Assembly: GCA_030698405.1 (NCBI GenBank)
Contig: JAUYMU010000131.1
Location: 1-59,358 of the forward strand
DNA: 59,358 nt
Direction: 5' to 3'
From: Bacteroidota bacterium
GTDB lineage: Bacteria > Bacteroidota > Bacteroidia > Bacteroidales > Prolixibacteraceae
A program made the position numbers and the translations under genes. The notes under the pieces are model-generated. The model was not told the origin of the DNA. It did not search any database and was given only the letters and a program-made list of their open reading frames with translations. Positions within the stretch are counted from its first letter, which is position 1; every line of letters starts with the position of its first letter. This document shows positions 54,601-59,358 of this stretch, in pieces.

Positions 54601-56704
54601 CTTCAATATTTATGGCAATTTGACATTATCTGATGTGGCAAATATTACCGCATTAAACAATTTAGACATCAAGGGGAATTTGTCTGTTAATTCACAGGCC
54701 ACATTCGTAACCGGAGCTTTTAATCACTTGATTGGAGGCGATTTTACACACGATGGCATCTTCACTGCCGCTGGAAGCAACATCACTTTCAATGGTTCCT
54801 CTCCTCAGTTAATTAAGGGTTCTTCTTCAGCTACAAGTTTTAATAATCTGACCATAAGTTCTGCTGGGGGAGTCACTTGCAATAAGAATATTAGTTTGGC
54901 TGCCAATCTGACAGTCTCCTCGGGCACCCTTGACTTGTCCATTTTTTCGGCTGACAGGGCAACAGCAGGTGGAATACTGACTGTAGCCAATGGGGCAACC
55001 CTGAAGATTGGAGGAACGAACACAATGCTTTCCAATTATGATAATCACACTTTTGGTGCAACAAGCAATATTGATTACTCTGGCTCTGATCAGTCAATTA
55101 GCGACGAAGTATATGGACACCTCACACTTAGTGGAAGTGGTATTAAAACACTGCCAGCTGCAACTTTTCAAATTCTAGGCAATTTATCATTATCCGGAAG
55201 TGCTGCTACCACTACTGCATTTAACTTAACGATTGGTGCGAATCTCAATTTGTCCAATAATGCTGTTTTAACAATTGGAGCATCAAAAACGTTTACAGTT
55301 TCTGGTGCAATTGCGAATACGGCAGGCAGTGGAGGTTTGGTTTTACAATCAAATGTAAACGGCACCGCTTCCCTGATTCACAATACAAATGGTGTTGCTG
55401 CCACTATCGAAAGATACATTGGCGGAGCCGCAGAAAACTGGCACTTCCTTTCTTCGCCTGTTTCAAATCAAACTATTGGTGGATCGTGGCTGCCATCCGG
55501 CACTTACGGAAATGGAACAGGTTATGACCTTTATGTTTGGGATGAACCAACACCATGCTGGGTATATCAGCTAAATACAACTGTAGTTCCATATTGGCCA
55601 ATAGTGCATCCTTCAGCGATTTTTGTTCCCGGAAGGGGTTATTTGTATTCGGTTCAGGCAGCTAATACAACAAAAGAGTTTGCAGGAAATTTAAATAATG
55701 GAAGCGTTTCATATTACCTTACTAACGGTAGCGCAGATTTAAACCTGAAAGGGTTTAATCTGGTTGGAAATCCATACCCATCTTCAATTGACTGGAAAGC
55801 CGCCTCCGGCTGGACACGCACTAATTTATTGGCAAGCGGTTCTGGATATGACATGTGGATTTGGAATCCAGCAGCCAACAATTATGGTGTTTACAATTCG
55901 GCTGATGCAACCGGTGTTGGAACCAACGATGTTACCCGGTACATTCCAGCTATGCAAGGTTTCTTTGTCAGGGCCGAAACTGCCGGAACCCTGATAACAA
56001 CAAATGATGTGCGCGTTCATGATGCAACTACTTTATGGAAAAGTGCCCAGATTGAACCCAGTCGTTTTATTGCAGTGGTTTATTCAGAAGCCGACCAGAC
56101 TTTTGATGAAGTGAGGTTATTGTTTGGATATCCTGAAAACAAAGCAGGCGCTGCCAAATTGTTTAGTCCGGTTGGTACAGCGCCAAGTCTTTATCTTTCT
56201 GAAGGGAAGGCTAATTTAACTATAAAATATTTGACTGATAAAATAGAAAATCCGCATGTACCCCTGATGTTTAAAGCTGGCAGAGATGGTTTTTACACCT
56301 TTAAGTTCAATTTCAATAATTTTGATTTTAACACTGCAATACTCGAAGACCTTCTTACTAAGGGATTTACCGATCTTACTTCAGGGGCTGATTACAGGTT
56401 TAAAGCCTCGAAAAACGATAACGAAAACCGGTTTATCATTCATTTTGGAGCAATTACTGCAAATGCCAATATGGAGCTTCCTGTAAATGTGTATACAATT
56501 GGCGGCAAATTGGTTATAGACCTGACTTTGGTTTACGACCGCACTGAAGTGAAGGTTGTGGATATATTGGGACGAACAATTTTGCAAAAAGAACTAAATG
56601 GTAGCAGTATCCACAGATTGGATTTAAATGTAAGAAGCCAGATAGTGATTGTTTATGCAAAAACGAATAAGGCAATGCTAAGCCGAAAACTATTTGTTCA
56701 TTAA
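39605..56704 (+). CDS. Giant modular T9SS-type surface protein (5,699 residues)
   Basis: One unbroken frame. Signal peptide at about 1-20. Residues 21-430 form an N-terminal beta-rich region. Three long beta-helix-like modules follow (about 432-1555, 1696-2805, 2808-3571), each with the anchor L-x-G-A-D-x-x-x-x-D-G, then NNTIRYCxxxG-type turns and NxNNN ladders. An Ig-like spacer lies at about 1555-1695. Tandem modules with W-N-G-S-x-S-T-x-W start at about 3573, 3885, 4352 and 4819. Residues 5257-5480 form a further beta domain (AENWHFLSSPVSN, NLVGNPYPSSIDWK). The last 85 residues read VKVVDILGRTILQKELNG and end KLFVH, as T9SS type A sorting domains do. I infer a very long secreted adhesin or fibre, encoded with an usher system. 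Confidence 0.9.
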   Translation: MRNSIILIIIICALTHSLYAQTLPSVSIEATAATTSASFANVTGATVTLDVTNVDKILVVASFTSFSTPFGSSGTAFFRVADQSNPDLINSGVIEHAISGRDLIGSIVYIFDVSAYSGNRTFVFQQRTSPVLTLETTINLSGIALYDGSHQLNSKVVQRSEALTLTENWETAVISTNNTLPANPSGKGGFYVAASGFNQKTDGGTVDLATGQWVLQYKKSSESDWKNLSYPILRAPPGQQKGTISLVGIMPENTEPGAYDFRVAHRKIAGTATFVTHQLNLAVVALSTPNGYFPTFITSKPSVSTSDTQLSSVIENYLTPKTNTDIFAQAQFLIQTNIENFSTRFDFLLKSGINDIYDGLDMRKYLTNADHRCSGSYSGLLTNLNQNQTYQMSLRHATASGATLTTVNAYFVGFGLTRSSQSFILPVTVNATAGVSSSSYPSLKAAFDDINAGVFNGDIIIEINDNLTETASCVLNASGAGDANYNSILIYPTSSGLKIDGSIATSLIDLNGADNVTIDGRANLMGEASLTIENTNTAGPVFRFINDATNNTIRYCNVKGVTTSATSGLIVFSTGSATGNDNNTIEFCDIRDGATTPTNAIYSAGSSVGADNSNISISNCNIFNYFSASGFSAGIFIESNSSAWNISGNKLYQTETRTATAGATHWGIRVVTASGVNYAINNNVIGFANAASSSITTYSGNVAVLYRGIELTAGITSFSSVQGNIVAGISLNTTSGSTALPGIFSGISVLAGTVNIGTTTGNTIGSSTGNGSVVITSTTTLGVITGIYYTSTASGNIQNNLVGSISTGGAATIGYTFNGIYTAGTGGNFTVSNNRVGSTSTPHSIAIGADGITTTPVCTFRGIVNLATGTISITDNTVQNCSVYGTAASVYSGILNSAGAGTLNINGNNVISGTNTGTGTFIPITTSAVVATANLNNNIIRNHIKTATTGTFTALSNAGAVLTSININNNQLGNADGGLITYTTTNSAALIGITNTAGAASCELSIQNNDIRGIQYDGAAGTNAHTYINNSAVTLKQDINNNTFTALNVNTSGAIIFISNSVALPANGIQNVNNNRIVTSFTRTAGSGAITLFTSIAATANANVTVNNNNNNFSNINISGTATISGWINTDAGTGNVNKTISDNVFENWAASTGAITALNVGITSENNRTKNNTIKNISSSGTITGITTGAGNDSIYSNIIDQVFSQGGVAATIVSGINVTAGTTKNILNNTITNITGNSLTTGSVRGILVSAGTTVNVRQNTIYGITANAITTGTVSGILVTGGGTVNTDRNKIYDISSTSAVMSTTGAVYGIQVSGATASLITNISNNLIADLRTPVASSTTTLRGIGVLNTGANSSTNLFYNTIYLNAESSGTNFGTSGIFHTASATATTARLDMRNNVIVNLSTPRGSGQTVVFRRSTGGASTLNNYASTSNNNLFFAGTPGTTRLIYADGTSTAQTITAYKAGIYTAGTIAPRDQASVTENPPFLSTNPGHADFLKINPATDTQIESGAANIPNFAIDYAGTIRQGNTGYTGTSTSAPDLGAFEGDYKPIDMVPPAISYTPITNNSCVSNKIITAVITDGTGVNVQTGTAPRIYFRKSTNANSLPATNDNTTNGWKFTETASTTSPFSFSINTALIFGGVTTGDVIQYFIVAQDIAVPQPYIGINAGTFAAMPISVALTTAAFPIGGTINSFTILAGLSNTVTIGAGGNFASLTGAGGLFNEITAKGLAGNLVAKIIDPSVTETGAVSLDRILYGCDDNYTLTIRPEDGVAATLTGTVDGPLIHLSGADYVIFDGINAGGSSLTIRNESTVATASTIRFSNDASNNTVTRCTIEGSPSGTASGIVFFSGGAVTGNDGNTISNNTIRPAGANLPLNAIYSAGTSVAVDNSGNVITGNNIQDYFNPSLASNGIHIASNSSAWSISGNKFFHTANRTSTVAVVHRAINIITASGVGYTVSNNIIGYANAGGTGTTSYSGAIGFTYRAIEITAAAAVASSIQGNTVSGISLSTTSGSTTLPGIFSGISVLAGNVNIGTTSGNTIGATTGTSTISITSTTSLGLITGIYATSPNTVTIQNNHIGSISTGGTATIGYFFRGIHTAGGGQHTIAGNTIGSTSTANSISIGTNGVTTTPVCTFIGISNAATGSVAISGNSVVNASTYGTGASVVNAIQNTGVANTVTIHNNTVIGITLSGTGALTAIINSAAATNLNITNNEIRNLVRSATTGLTPVISNTGVVLSTININHNKLGSVDGGLITFTNAVGTVSTLTVISNTTGAASCELSIQNNDIRGITYSVASANDHTYFLNSAATLNQNISNNTFTNLSVNTTGAIIFISNSVVMPANGVQDVNTNSISGTFTRVPASGAITLFTSIAATNNSGVMVNHKNNNFSNITVSGAATVAGWVNTDAGSGMATKIIEGNTFSNWTGGTGAITALNVNITSPNNATRGNNINTISSAGSITAITTAAGNDNIVSNTIHTLISTGTLATIVNGIAIGAGGTKKNVSGNTIYNLQANNISTGSVSGIAVSGGMSNFVYNNKIYNLSSGSNAITTGSINGILVSGAVVDMTTTIYNNRIADLKATAASAVNPVIGISISSAGLRSSANIYFNTVYLNAAAASGADFGSSGIFHTASAIATTAGLNLRNNIIVNISEPKGTGTTAAFRRSAGTANMLNNYATTSNNNLFYAGLPGAANLIYTDGTGTAQTMEEYKAGNFTAGTIAPRDQASITENPHFKSIDGAHPDFMKISSLHVTFIESGAANIAGITTDFEGDIRAGNPGYPAQLNGFGTAPDIGADEFDGFRPRVVVSGAHAGSNNNFENLAGAFAAINLFDQTGKDIFVSILESTDEPGTASLANGAWNSLKVFPTAAGRTISGNVGGAPLIELNGADNMIIDGRVNQTGTTRSLSIVNTSTSGAGTSTIRFVNSAENNILKYCFIRGSSQSIADGIATFSTSASGNGNDNNVIEFCNITNAGGNRSVNGIYSLGSAASENSGNIIRNNNIFDFLNPNVSSNGIALGNYSTDWSITANSFYETTSLEPVTGTFNYSALRIDNTSGNNFTITGNFIGGKAASCGGDAWTVDAATNHSFKAIYLNVGTSTASSVQNNTIRNWNYSTASATPWRAIEVSAGTVNIGTLTGNTIGSTTGNGSIIVTSAANAHSYAIYIGSAGNISIAKNNIGSLNLIGSETDYAHSFTAIYKSAVAGTIIISNNTIGSSTTTNSIYAGSTANASAAGQHVSGIHTESFGSVAITQNTLSNLGNAYNGTNNSRTRGIHTTAGTSSITRNTVRYLSGAAQGTGFGAVIAIELNGTDGANTVADNGINFISSTGSGFSGYIAGIWFAGNTGTNVVTRNLIRNLSVNSATTNASIFGIRIASGATTYSNNIISLGGNTSTTLYGFFETGAASNNNNLYFNTVYIGGSLGSGITNKSYAFFSDAANNVRDIRNNIFANFRSTTGGSSLHYAAYFNYSTSTNLTLDYNNYYAPGTGGVAGYYNSANQTVLPLVPSNDANSTIADPLFVNAGGSNADDYKLSAAIDGVFGTGIVIDYGQTARGTPPNAGAWEFNTNRWMGNVSTDFANPGNWTSGAVPIEGVPIVFAIAPDRDCVLDQDRVVGNIINNQSEKKFVINSHKLSITGGLLFTGGAQIDAGTAYSTLIFAGEEEAQVIPDGAFVNNLIPNLTINNEYGVITQSDLTISGTLNLLSANPSATLGCLHTGTKVITLGADAVTIGDGDVTGIVKRTTIVADKTYTFGNKNAKIYFPAIGTLPSEISVKMTIGAAPSWETGAVKRVYDIIQTGANPLDPTAATIFSAYLDSELNGNDEEKLVNWSYRFINSQLFEHGRASYDPEENWIKLTNINMAFFPSAFGQLEIGIDEGVVETLTWNGSVSTSWTTVQNWTPMGAPSDYVNIIIPDAATTSNDPVLPIETTIKTLKLESGAILNSIANAQASIIGGEGAWENEGGTFNPGTSNNVTFKSDQATISGSTDFNNVTIGNGAILWMKNASAMRISGSVSNNGTWRPVILGSTTVEYNGGNQVVVVPNPASNRYSTLILSGTGTKTMPSTTLSMMGDFILSGTVNVTALNNLVVVGSFSIGADASFNSGSKNLAIGGNFTHDGGFNSTGSAITFNGFTPQTISGSASLTVFEHLTILNDQGVTSSKDITVNGNLDLQSVNPDDFKGCLDMGIRTLSLGATTLTTGPGDVTGIVKRVHVFESGQTYTFGNSFTSVTFRECGTKPTEISIKTTIGNAPGWKTTAIKRYFDFAQTGGNNCFVDVSVNYLESELNNAVEDELVYWGAFGFPTPQTVEWGRSEIDTTDRWLLLRGVPIALWPSGIGQMEITLAETEHPILTWNGSQSTNWENAYNWTPVGFPTKFTRLIIPNASTTDYDPILPLLAMADEFLIETGGVLNASAYCEFQLFNHNGGFAWENHGAFNALNSTVVFIKDGGNVAGETNFYNVTVMPDVELTPQAGCVMRIAGELVNDGIFNATRYNNTFEYNGSTQTVAMPNGATSGYHSLILSGSDVKTMPDEGMNIYGNFSLAGTANVTALDNLNISGSLSVGSNATFNTGGHYLTLGGDFTHDGVFDASQSIVELVGTAAQLINGSASSTIFRELLIHQLHGVVSNKDITVNNQLCLHNTNPGAAIPVLNMTGYTLDLGPLASVIGNGDATGIVRRKTIERNRTYAFGNKNASITFNDAGTLPTEMSVRISIGTASAWRTGAIWRVYEIIQTGADAGNPTQATIRSTYLDSELNGNNEERLVNWSYRNPPGVLNEHGRSVHNATENWLELTNINMAFFPSSFGILYITLDESEIENLTWNGSVSSSWTTVENWTPNGTPSSFVNVTIPDAATTTFNPTLNFHSEVKTLTIQSGGVLNTTAASDFNIYGGTGAWNNSGTFNGVNTNVIFNHTQATIAGTTNFHNLTIASGAVLTPQTGNFIGIAGSLNNSGTLDAAANSNTIEYNGTNQTVIVPNGSTSGYHSLTLSGSGIKTMPSAAFNIYGNLTLSDVANITALNNLDIKGNLSVNSQATFVTGAFNHLIGGDFTHDGIFTAAGSNITFNGSSPQLIKGSSSATSFNNLTISSAGGVTCNKNISLAANLTVSSGTLDLSIFSADRATAGGILTVANGATLKIGGTNTMLSNYDNHTFGATSNIDYSGSDQSISDEVYGHLTLSGSGIKTLPAATFQILGNLSLSGSAATTTAFNLTIGANLNLSNNAVLTIGASKTFTVSGAIANTAGSGGLVLQSNVNGTASLIHNTNGVAATIERYIGGAAENWHFLSSPVSNQTIGGSWLPSGTYGNGTGYDLYVWDEPTPCWVYQLNTTVVPYWPIVHPSAIFVPGRGYLYSVQAANTTKEFAGNLNNGSVSYYLTNGSADLNLKGFNLVGNPYPSSIDWKAASGWTRTNLLASGSGYDMWIWNPAANNYGVYNSADATGVGTNDVTRYIPAMQGFFVRAETAGTLITTNDVRVHDATTLWKSAQIEPSRFIAVVYSEADQTFDEVRLLFGYPENKAGAAKLFSPVGTAPSLYLSEGKANLTIKYLTDKIENPHVPLMFKAGRDGFYTFKFNFNNFDFNTAILEDLLTKGFTDLTSGADYRFKASKNDNENRFIIHFGAITANANMELPVNVYTIGGKLVIDLTLVYDRTEVKVVDILGRTILQKELNGSSIHRLDLNVRSQIVIVYAKTNKAMLSRKLFVH
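40900..50320 (+). repeat. Three long coding repeats (beta-helix modules)
   Basis: Aligning the GADN/GADY anchor gives positions 41141, 44981 and 48281, so the copies are 3,840 and 3,300 bp apart. DNA similarity is clear between modules 1 and 2 (for example 41814-41900 with 45657-45743), while module 3 is shorter and more diverged. Confidence 0.75.
50321..55380 (+). repeat. Tandem 467-codon coding repeats
   Basis: LTWNGS-type starts lie at 51257, 52658 and 54059: spacings are both exactly 1,401 bp (467 codons). A shorter first copy (WMGNVSTDFANPGNW at 50321) is 942 bp before the next. Each unit holds a W-N-x-W motif, a GGNFTHDG-like turn and a YTFGN...SELN...LTNINMAFFPS end. Confidence 0.85.
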
Positions 56705-56843
56705 TTTTCTCATATCCTCACCAAGTTTTTCCTCAATTACTTTTGCATAAATCTGGGTAGTTGAAATTTTAGAATGACCGAGCATTTTGCTAACCGATTC
56801 AACAGGAACACTATTGATCAGAGTAACTGTTGTGGCAAAAGTT
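56690..56843 (-). pseudogene. C-terminal remnant of a tyrosine recombinase (integrase)
   Basis: Read on the minus strand, 50 codons ending TAG at 56690-56692 give TFATTVTLINSVPVESVSKM, then LGHSKISTTQIYAKVIEEKL and GEDMRKLMNK. This is the C-terminal part of phage-type integrases, with the LGH(S/K) box and the catalytic Tyr in TTQIYAKV. The upstream codon is a stop, so the arginine and His box (H-x-x-R) and everything before are missing. The remnant overlaps the 3' end of the giant gene by 15 nt. The rest of 56844-57097 holds no gene that I can support. Confidence 0.8.
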
Positions 56844-57097
56844 TAAAAAAGGTTCACGGATTTTGATAAAAATTGATCTTAAAACGAGTCAAAATCAATC
56901 AATCGATATGATTGTAAACAACTACATTACATGCAGTTACATCATCATTCGTGAACCAAATATAAAAACTAAAAAAGGTCACCGGATAGTTCACATACCA
57001 ACTGATTTATATTGGTTTATTTTAATATGATAAAAATCAGAAAAGCCACATAATCAATGATTTGTGGTCTTTTATTTGGGTTTGGCTCCCAATTTTG

Positions 57098-57171
57098 TCG
57101 GGGTGACCGGATTTGAACCGACGACCTCGTCGTCCCGAACGACGCACGCTACCAGGCTGCGCTACACCCCG
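57098..57171 (-). tRNA. tRNA-Pro (anticodon CGG)
   Basis: On the minus strand the 74-nt cloverleaf begins CGGGGTGTAGCGCAGCCTGG and ends TCACCCCGA. The acceptor stem is CGGGGTG with CACCCCG, and the T loop TTCGAAT is present. The anticodon stem CGTCG / CGACG encloses TTCGGGA, so the anticodon is CGG, reading CCG proline codons. CCA is not encoded. It is the only tRNA in the window and lies next to an integrase remnant. Confidence 0.95.
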
Positions 57172-57329
57172 CAATTACAGTTAAATTTCCTGATGAGAAC
57201 TTTTAGTTTGAATACTTAAATTGCCATGTAAATCTAAAATTTTCTAAAGAAATCAGGATGCTTTTCCTGAAGAAATTTTCGTTCCCTGATATGATTTTTT
57301 ATAATTTCAATACCGTCGGAAATAGAAGA

Positions 57330-57358
57330 AGCCGTTTCAAATTTACTTTGAAACGGCT
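57330..57358 (-). terminator. Strong hairpin downstream of the arg genes
   Basis: AGCCGTTTCAAA (57330-57341) and TTTGAAACGGCT (57347-57358) pair perfectly (12 bp) around TTTAC. On the minus strand TTCTTCT follows, so it probably ends the argF'-argB transcript before the tRNA. It lies about 250 nt beyond the argB stop; the rest of 57172-57609 shows only a weak TCAGGA hairpin at 57253-57270. Confidence 0.65.
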
Positions 57359-57609
57359 CTCCAAATCCACACAATCAATCCACACTAAAAAAACCAATCA
57401 ACACGTAACCGCGCAAAATGATTTGCACTTTTCACCTTAAACCAATCCATTTCCATCGACAAATCAAATACTCTCATTAACCTTCCAACAACAAATTCAA
57501 CCCTCCGATGTGTGGTTTTTATCTTTGAAAAACAATTATCTAAACGTATATATCCACGAAAGGTTTGTGTAATTCAGGTCAAAATTAAAAAATGTAATCT
57601 GGCCGGATG

Positions 57610-58389
57610 TTAGTCATCTTTCAAACTTAATCTTGTTCCGCGAGCCATTGAAATAAGAAATGGATTGGTAATCAGAACCTGACTTACACCGTTTTTCATG
57701 GCACTAAAACCATTGTCCAGTTTTGGAATCATTCCTTCGCTGATGGCTCCTGTTCGTTGAAGTTCCTTAAATCGATCGTAACTTAATTCTGAAATGACAG
57801 AATTTTCGTCGTCCGGATTCAGCAAAACTCCCTTCTTTTCGAAGCAATAAAACAGGTTGACGGTATAGTAATTCGATAACTCGATGGCCAGATCGGCAGC
57901 AATCGTATCTGCATTAGTATTGAGCAATTGTCCTTTGCCATCATGCGTAATCGGAGCCATCACCGGAACCACTTCCTCGTTCAGCAACATCCGCAATTCA
58001 GAAGTATTTACACCCATGATATCGCCCACATAGCCGTAATCGATGGTTTTTACCGGTCGCTTAACAGCACGTATCACATTCAGGTCGGCACCAGTCAGGC
58101 CAATTGCATTGCAACCTTTTGCCTGCAACCCGGCCACAATATTTTTATTCACCAAACCGGCATACACCATTGTTACCACTTCAAGTGTAGCGGCGTCAGT
58201 TATGCGGCGTCCTTCAACCATTTGGGTTTCGATTCCAAGCTTTTCGGCTAAATTGGTTGCCAGCAGCCCTCCTCCATGCACCAGGATCCGTTTTCCGCGA
58301 ATCTGTGAGAATTGACCCAGCAATTGCTCCAGTGAATCCTTGTCTTCAACAACCTTTCCACCAACTTTTACAATGGTTAATCTTTCCAT
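57610..58389 (-). CDS. argB: Acetylglutamate (or succinylglutamate) kinase
   Basis: 259 residues. ArgB phosphorylates the N-acylated glutamate in arginine synthesis. The amino-acid-kinase fold is shown by TIVKVGGKVVEDKDSL, the HGGG loop in ILVHGGGLLATNLAEKLGIE, GLTGADLNVI, and the ATP-site LNTNADTIAADLA. The terminal GMIPKLDNGFSAMKNGVSQV segment is conserved. Because the next gene is a succinylornithine-type carbamoyltransferase, the substrate here may be N-succinylglutamate, as in Bacteroides; this is inference. It lies 5 nt after that gene on the same strand. Confidence 0.93.
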   Translation of the reverse strand: MERLTIVKVGGKVVEDKDSLEQLLGQFSQIRGKRILVHGGGLLATNLAEKLGIETQMVEGRRITDAATLEVVTMVYAGLVNKNIVAGLQAKGCNAIGLTGADLNVIRAVKRPVKTIDYGYVGDIMGVNTSELRMLLNEEVVPVMAPITHDGKGQLLNTNADTIAADLAIELSNYYTVNLFYCFEKKGVLLNPDDENSVISELSYDRFKELQRTGAISEGMIPKLDNGFSAMKNGVSQVLITNPFLISMARGTRLSLKDD

Positions 58390-58394
58390 AATGA

Positions 58395-59345
58395 TTATTT
58401 TATCTCGTCCAAAATCATTTTTAATACTGCCTGTGCAGAATACAAGCGGTTTTCAGCTTCCTGAATGACGATTGAATTCGGGCCATCAATCACTTCGTCA
58501 GTCACAATCATGTTGCGGCGAACCGGCAGACAATGCATAAATTTTGCATTATTGGTTACAGCCATCTGACGTTCGGAAACAGTCCAGGTACGGTCTTTCG
58601 ACAGAATTTTTCCGTATTCAGTAAAGGAAGCCCAATTCTTTGCATATATGAAATCCGCGCCTTCAAAAGCTTTCATCTGATCGTATTCAGGTTTCAGGTC
58701 GCCCATAAATTCAGGCGCCAGTTCATAACCTTCAGGATGGGTAACCACCAGTTCGTAATCAGTTTCACGCATCCATTCCACAAATGAATTTGGAACAGCC
58801 TGAGGCAATGCACGTGGGTGAGGCGCCCAGCTTAAAACCACTTTCGGGCGTTCTTTGGTTTTGAATTCTTCAATGGTCAGCTGGTCGGCAAACGATTGCA
58901 GCGGATGACGGGTCGCAGCTTCCATGCTCACCACCGGAACTCCTGAATAATCAACAAATTGCTGAATGATTTTTTCTTCGTAATCGTCGGCCCTGTTTTC
59001 AAATTTAGCGAACGAACGAACTCCGATAATATCGCAATAGCGACCAATTACAGGAACGGCTTCGCGAATGTGTTCGGGTTTGTCGCCGTCCATAATTACG
59101 CCCAATTCTGTTTCGAGTTTCCAGCCACCTTCGTTGATGTCGAAAACAATCACATTCATTCCAAGATTCAATCCGGCTTTTTGCGTGCTCAAACGTGTAC
59201 GTAAACTCGAATTGAAGAATACCAGCAATAAGGTTTTGTTTTTACCCAGATACTGATATTTATAGGGTGATTTCTTAAGTTCAAAAGCAAGTTTTAAAGC
59301 TTCGTCCAGATTTTTCAGGTCGTGAACTGATGTAAAATGTCTCAT
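58395..59345 (-). CDS. argF': N-succinylornithine carbamoyltransferase
   Basis: 316 residues. The carbamoyl-phosphate motif appears as FFNSSLRTRLSTQKAG, where ornithine carbamoyltransferases have STRTR. The catalytic Cys lies in MHCLPVRRN and the HPLQSFAD loop is present. Pro90 in MDGDKPEH is the residue that marks the succinylornithine enzymes of Bacteroides; the acetylornithine enzymes of Xanthomonas have Glu here. It therefore belongs to the succinylated arginine pathway. It is the first arg gene visible, and the operon probably begins just outside the window. Confidence 0.92.
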   Translation of the reverse strand: MRHFTSVHDLKNLDEALKLAFELKKSPYKYQYLGKNKTLLLVFFNSSLRTRLSTQKAGLNLGMNVIVFDINEGGWKLETELGVIMDGDKPEHIREAVPVIGRYCDIIGVRSFAKFENRADDYEEKIIQQFVDYSGVPVVSMEAATRHPLQSFADQLTIEEFKTKERPKVVLSWAPHPRALPQAVPNSFVEWMRETDYELVVTHPEGYELAPEFMGDLKPEYDQMKAFEGADFIYAKNWASFTEYGKILSKDRTWTVSERQMAVTNNAKFMHCLPVRRNMIVTDEVIDGPNSIVIQEAENRLYSAQAVLKMILDEIK

Positions 59346-59358
59346 TCAATTTATATTT

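Noticed and set aside
40900-55380. CRISPR-like or tandem-repeat array
   Set aside because: Repeats are hundreds to thousands of bases long, diverged and in frame; there are no short identical repeats with unique spacers and no cas genes.
56830-57030. A 66-residue plus-strand frame after the giant gene
   Set aside because: It runs antisense to the integrase remnant at its start and shows no family features.

Overview
The window looks like a chromosomal segment of a Bacteroidota bacterium, most likely near Bacteroidales/Marinilabiliales. Several signs agree: repeated TAnnTTTG (-7) promoter motifs instead of sigma-70 boxes, a C-terminal type IX secretion (T9SS) sorting-like domain, an N-succinylornithine-type carbamoyltransferase with Pro90, an OstA-like protein, DUF1573, DUF4402 and DUF5063 proteins, and a long LepB.

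Layout. (1) Positions 1-1400 are a small graveyard of mobile and defence DNA: the C-terminus of a transposase-like ORF, a 34-codon stump of a vsr endonuclease, a ParE-type toxin/antitoxin pair, and repeats resembling an insertion-sequence end. (2) 1398-2469: three small envelope-stress-type genes (hypothetical, holin-like, YtxH), then an AI-2E-type permease. (3) 3940-12632, minus strand: guaB, three parvulin/SurA-type periplasmic foldases (two start/stop overlaps), a MoxR ATPase and an OstA-like protein, an outer-membrane biogenesis cluster. (4) 12759-26177: housekeeping genes (recQ, DUF5063, a 3'-5' exonuclease, an RlmI-like methyltransferase, DUF1573, DUF721, recF, a TPR membrane protein, ribH, a sugar nucleotidyltransferase, a HAD phosphatase, then dapB-lepB-lapA-like-wbqC-like). 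(5) 26263-30109, minus strand: a two-gene glucuronoxylan-type locus (acetyl-xylan-esterase-like hydrolase and an alpha-glucuronidase-like protein). The second gene is split by a frame change exactly at an A_AAA_AAC heptamer followed at once by a stop codon.

(6) 30520-56704 is the most interesting part: an apparently self-contained surface-fibre locus. A hybrid sensor kinase (receiver, PAS domains, kinase) overlaps by 4 nt an NtrC-type sigma-54 activator. Behind it lies a -24/-12 promoter matching the consensus (TGGCAC-N5-TTGCA, 34525-34540), then a small winged-helix-like protein, a DUF4402 subunit, a 16-bp intercistronic hairpin, a PapD-like chaperone, a second DUF4402 subunit, an usher-like outer-membrane protein with a recognisable plug domain, and a single 5,699-codon gene. 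That giant protein has a signal peptide, three long beta-helix-like modules, tandem 467-residue modules (exactly 1,401 bp apart) and a C-terminal T9SS-like domain. I infer a sigma-54-controlled chaperone-usher-like pilus in a Bacteroidota bacterium, coupled genetically to a giant T9SS adhesin. The subunit, chaperone, usher and giant genes overlap or are closely spaced, so joint expression is likely.

(7) The right flank carries an integrase C-terminal remnant, a tRNA-Pro(CGG) gene and the arginine genes argB and argF' (succinylornithine carbamoyltransferase). The integrase stump next to a tRNA gene hints that the fibre locus may have arrived, or been rearranged, through a tRNA-site element.
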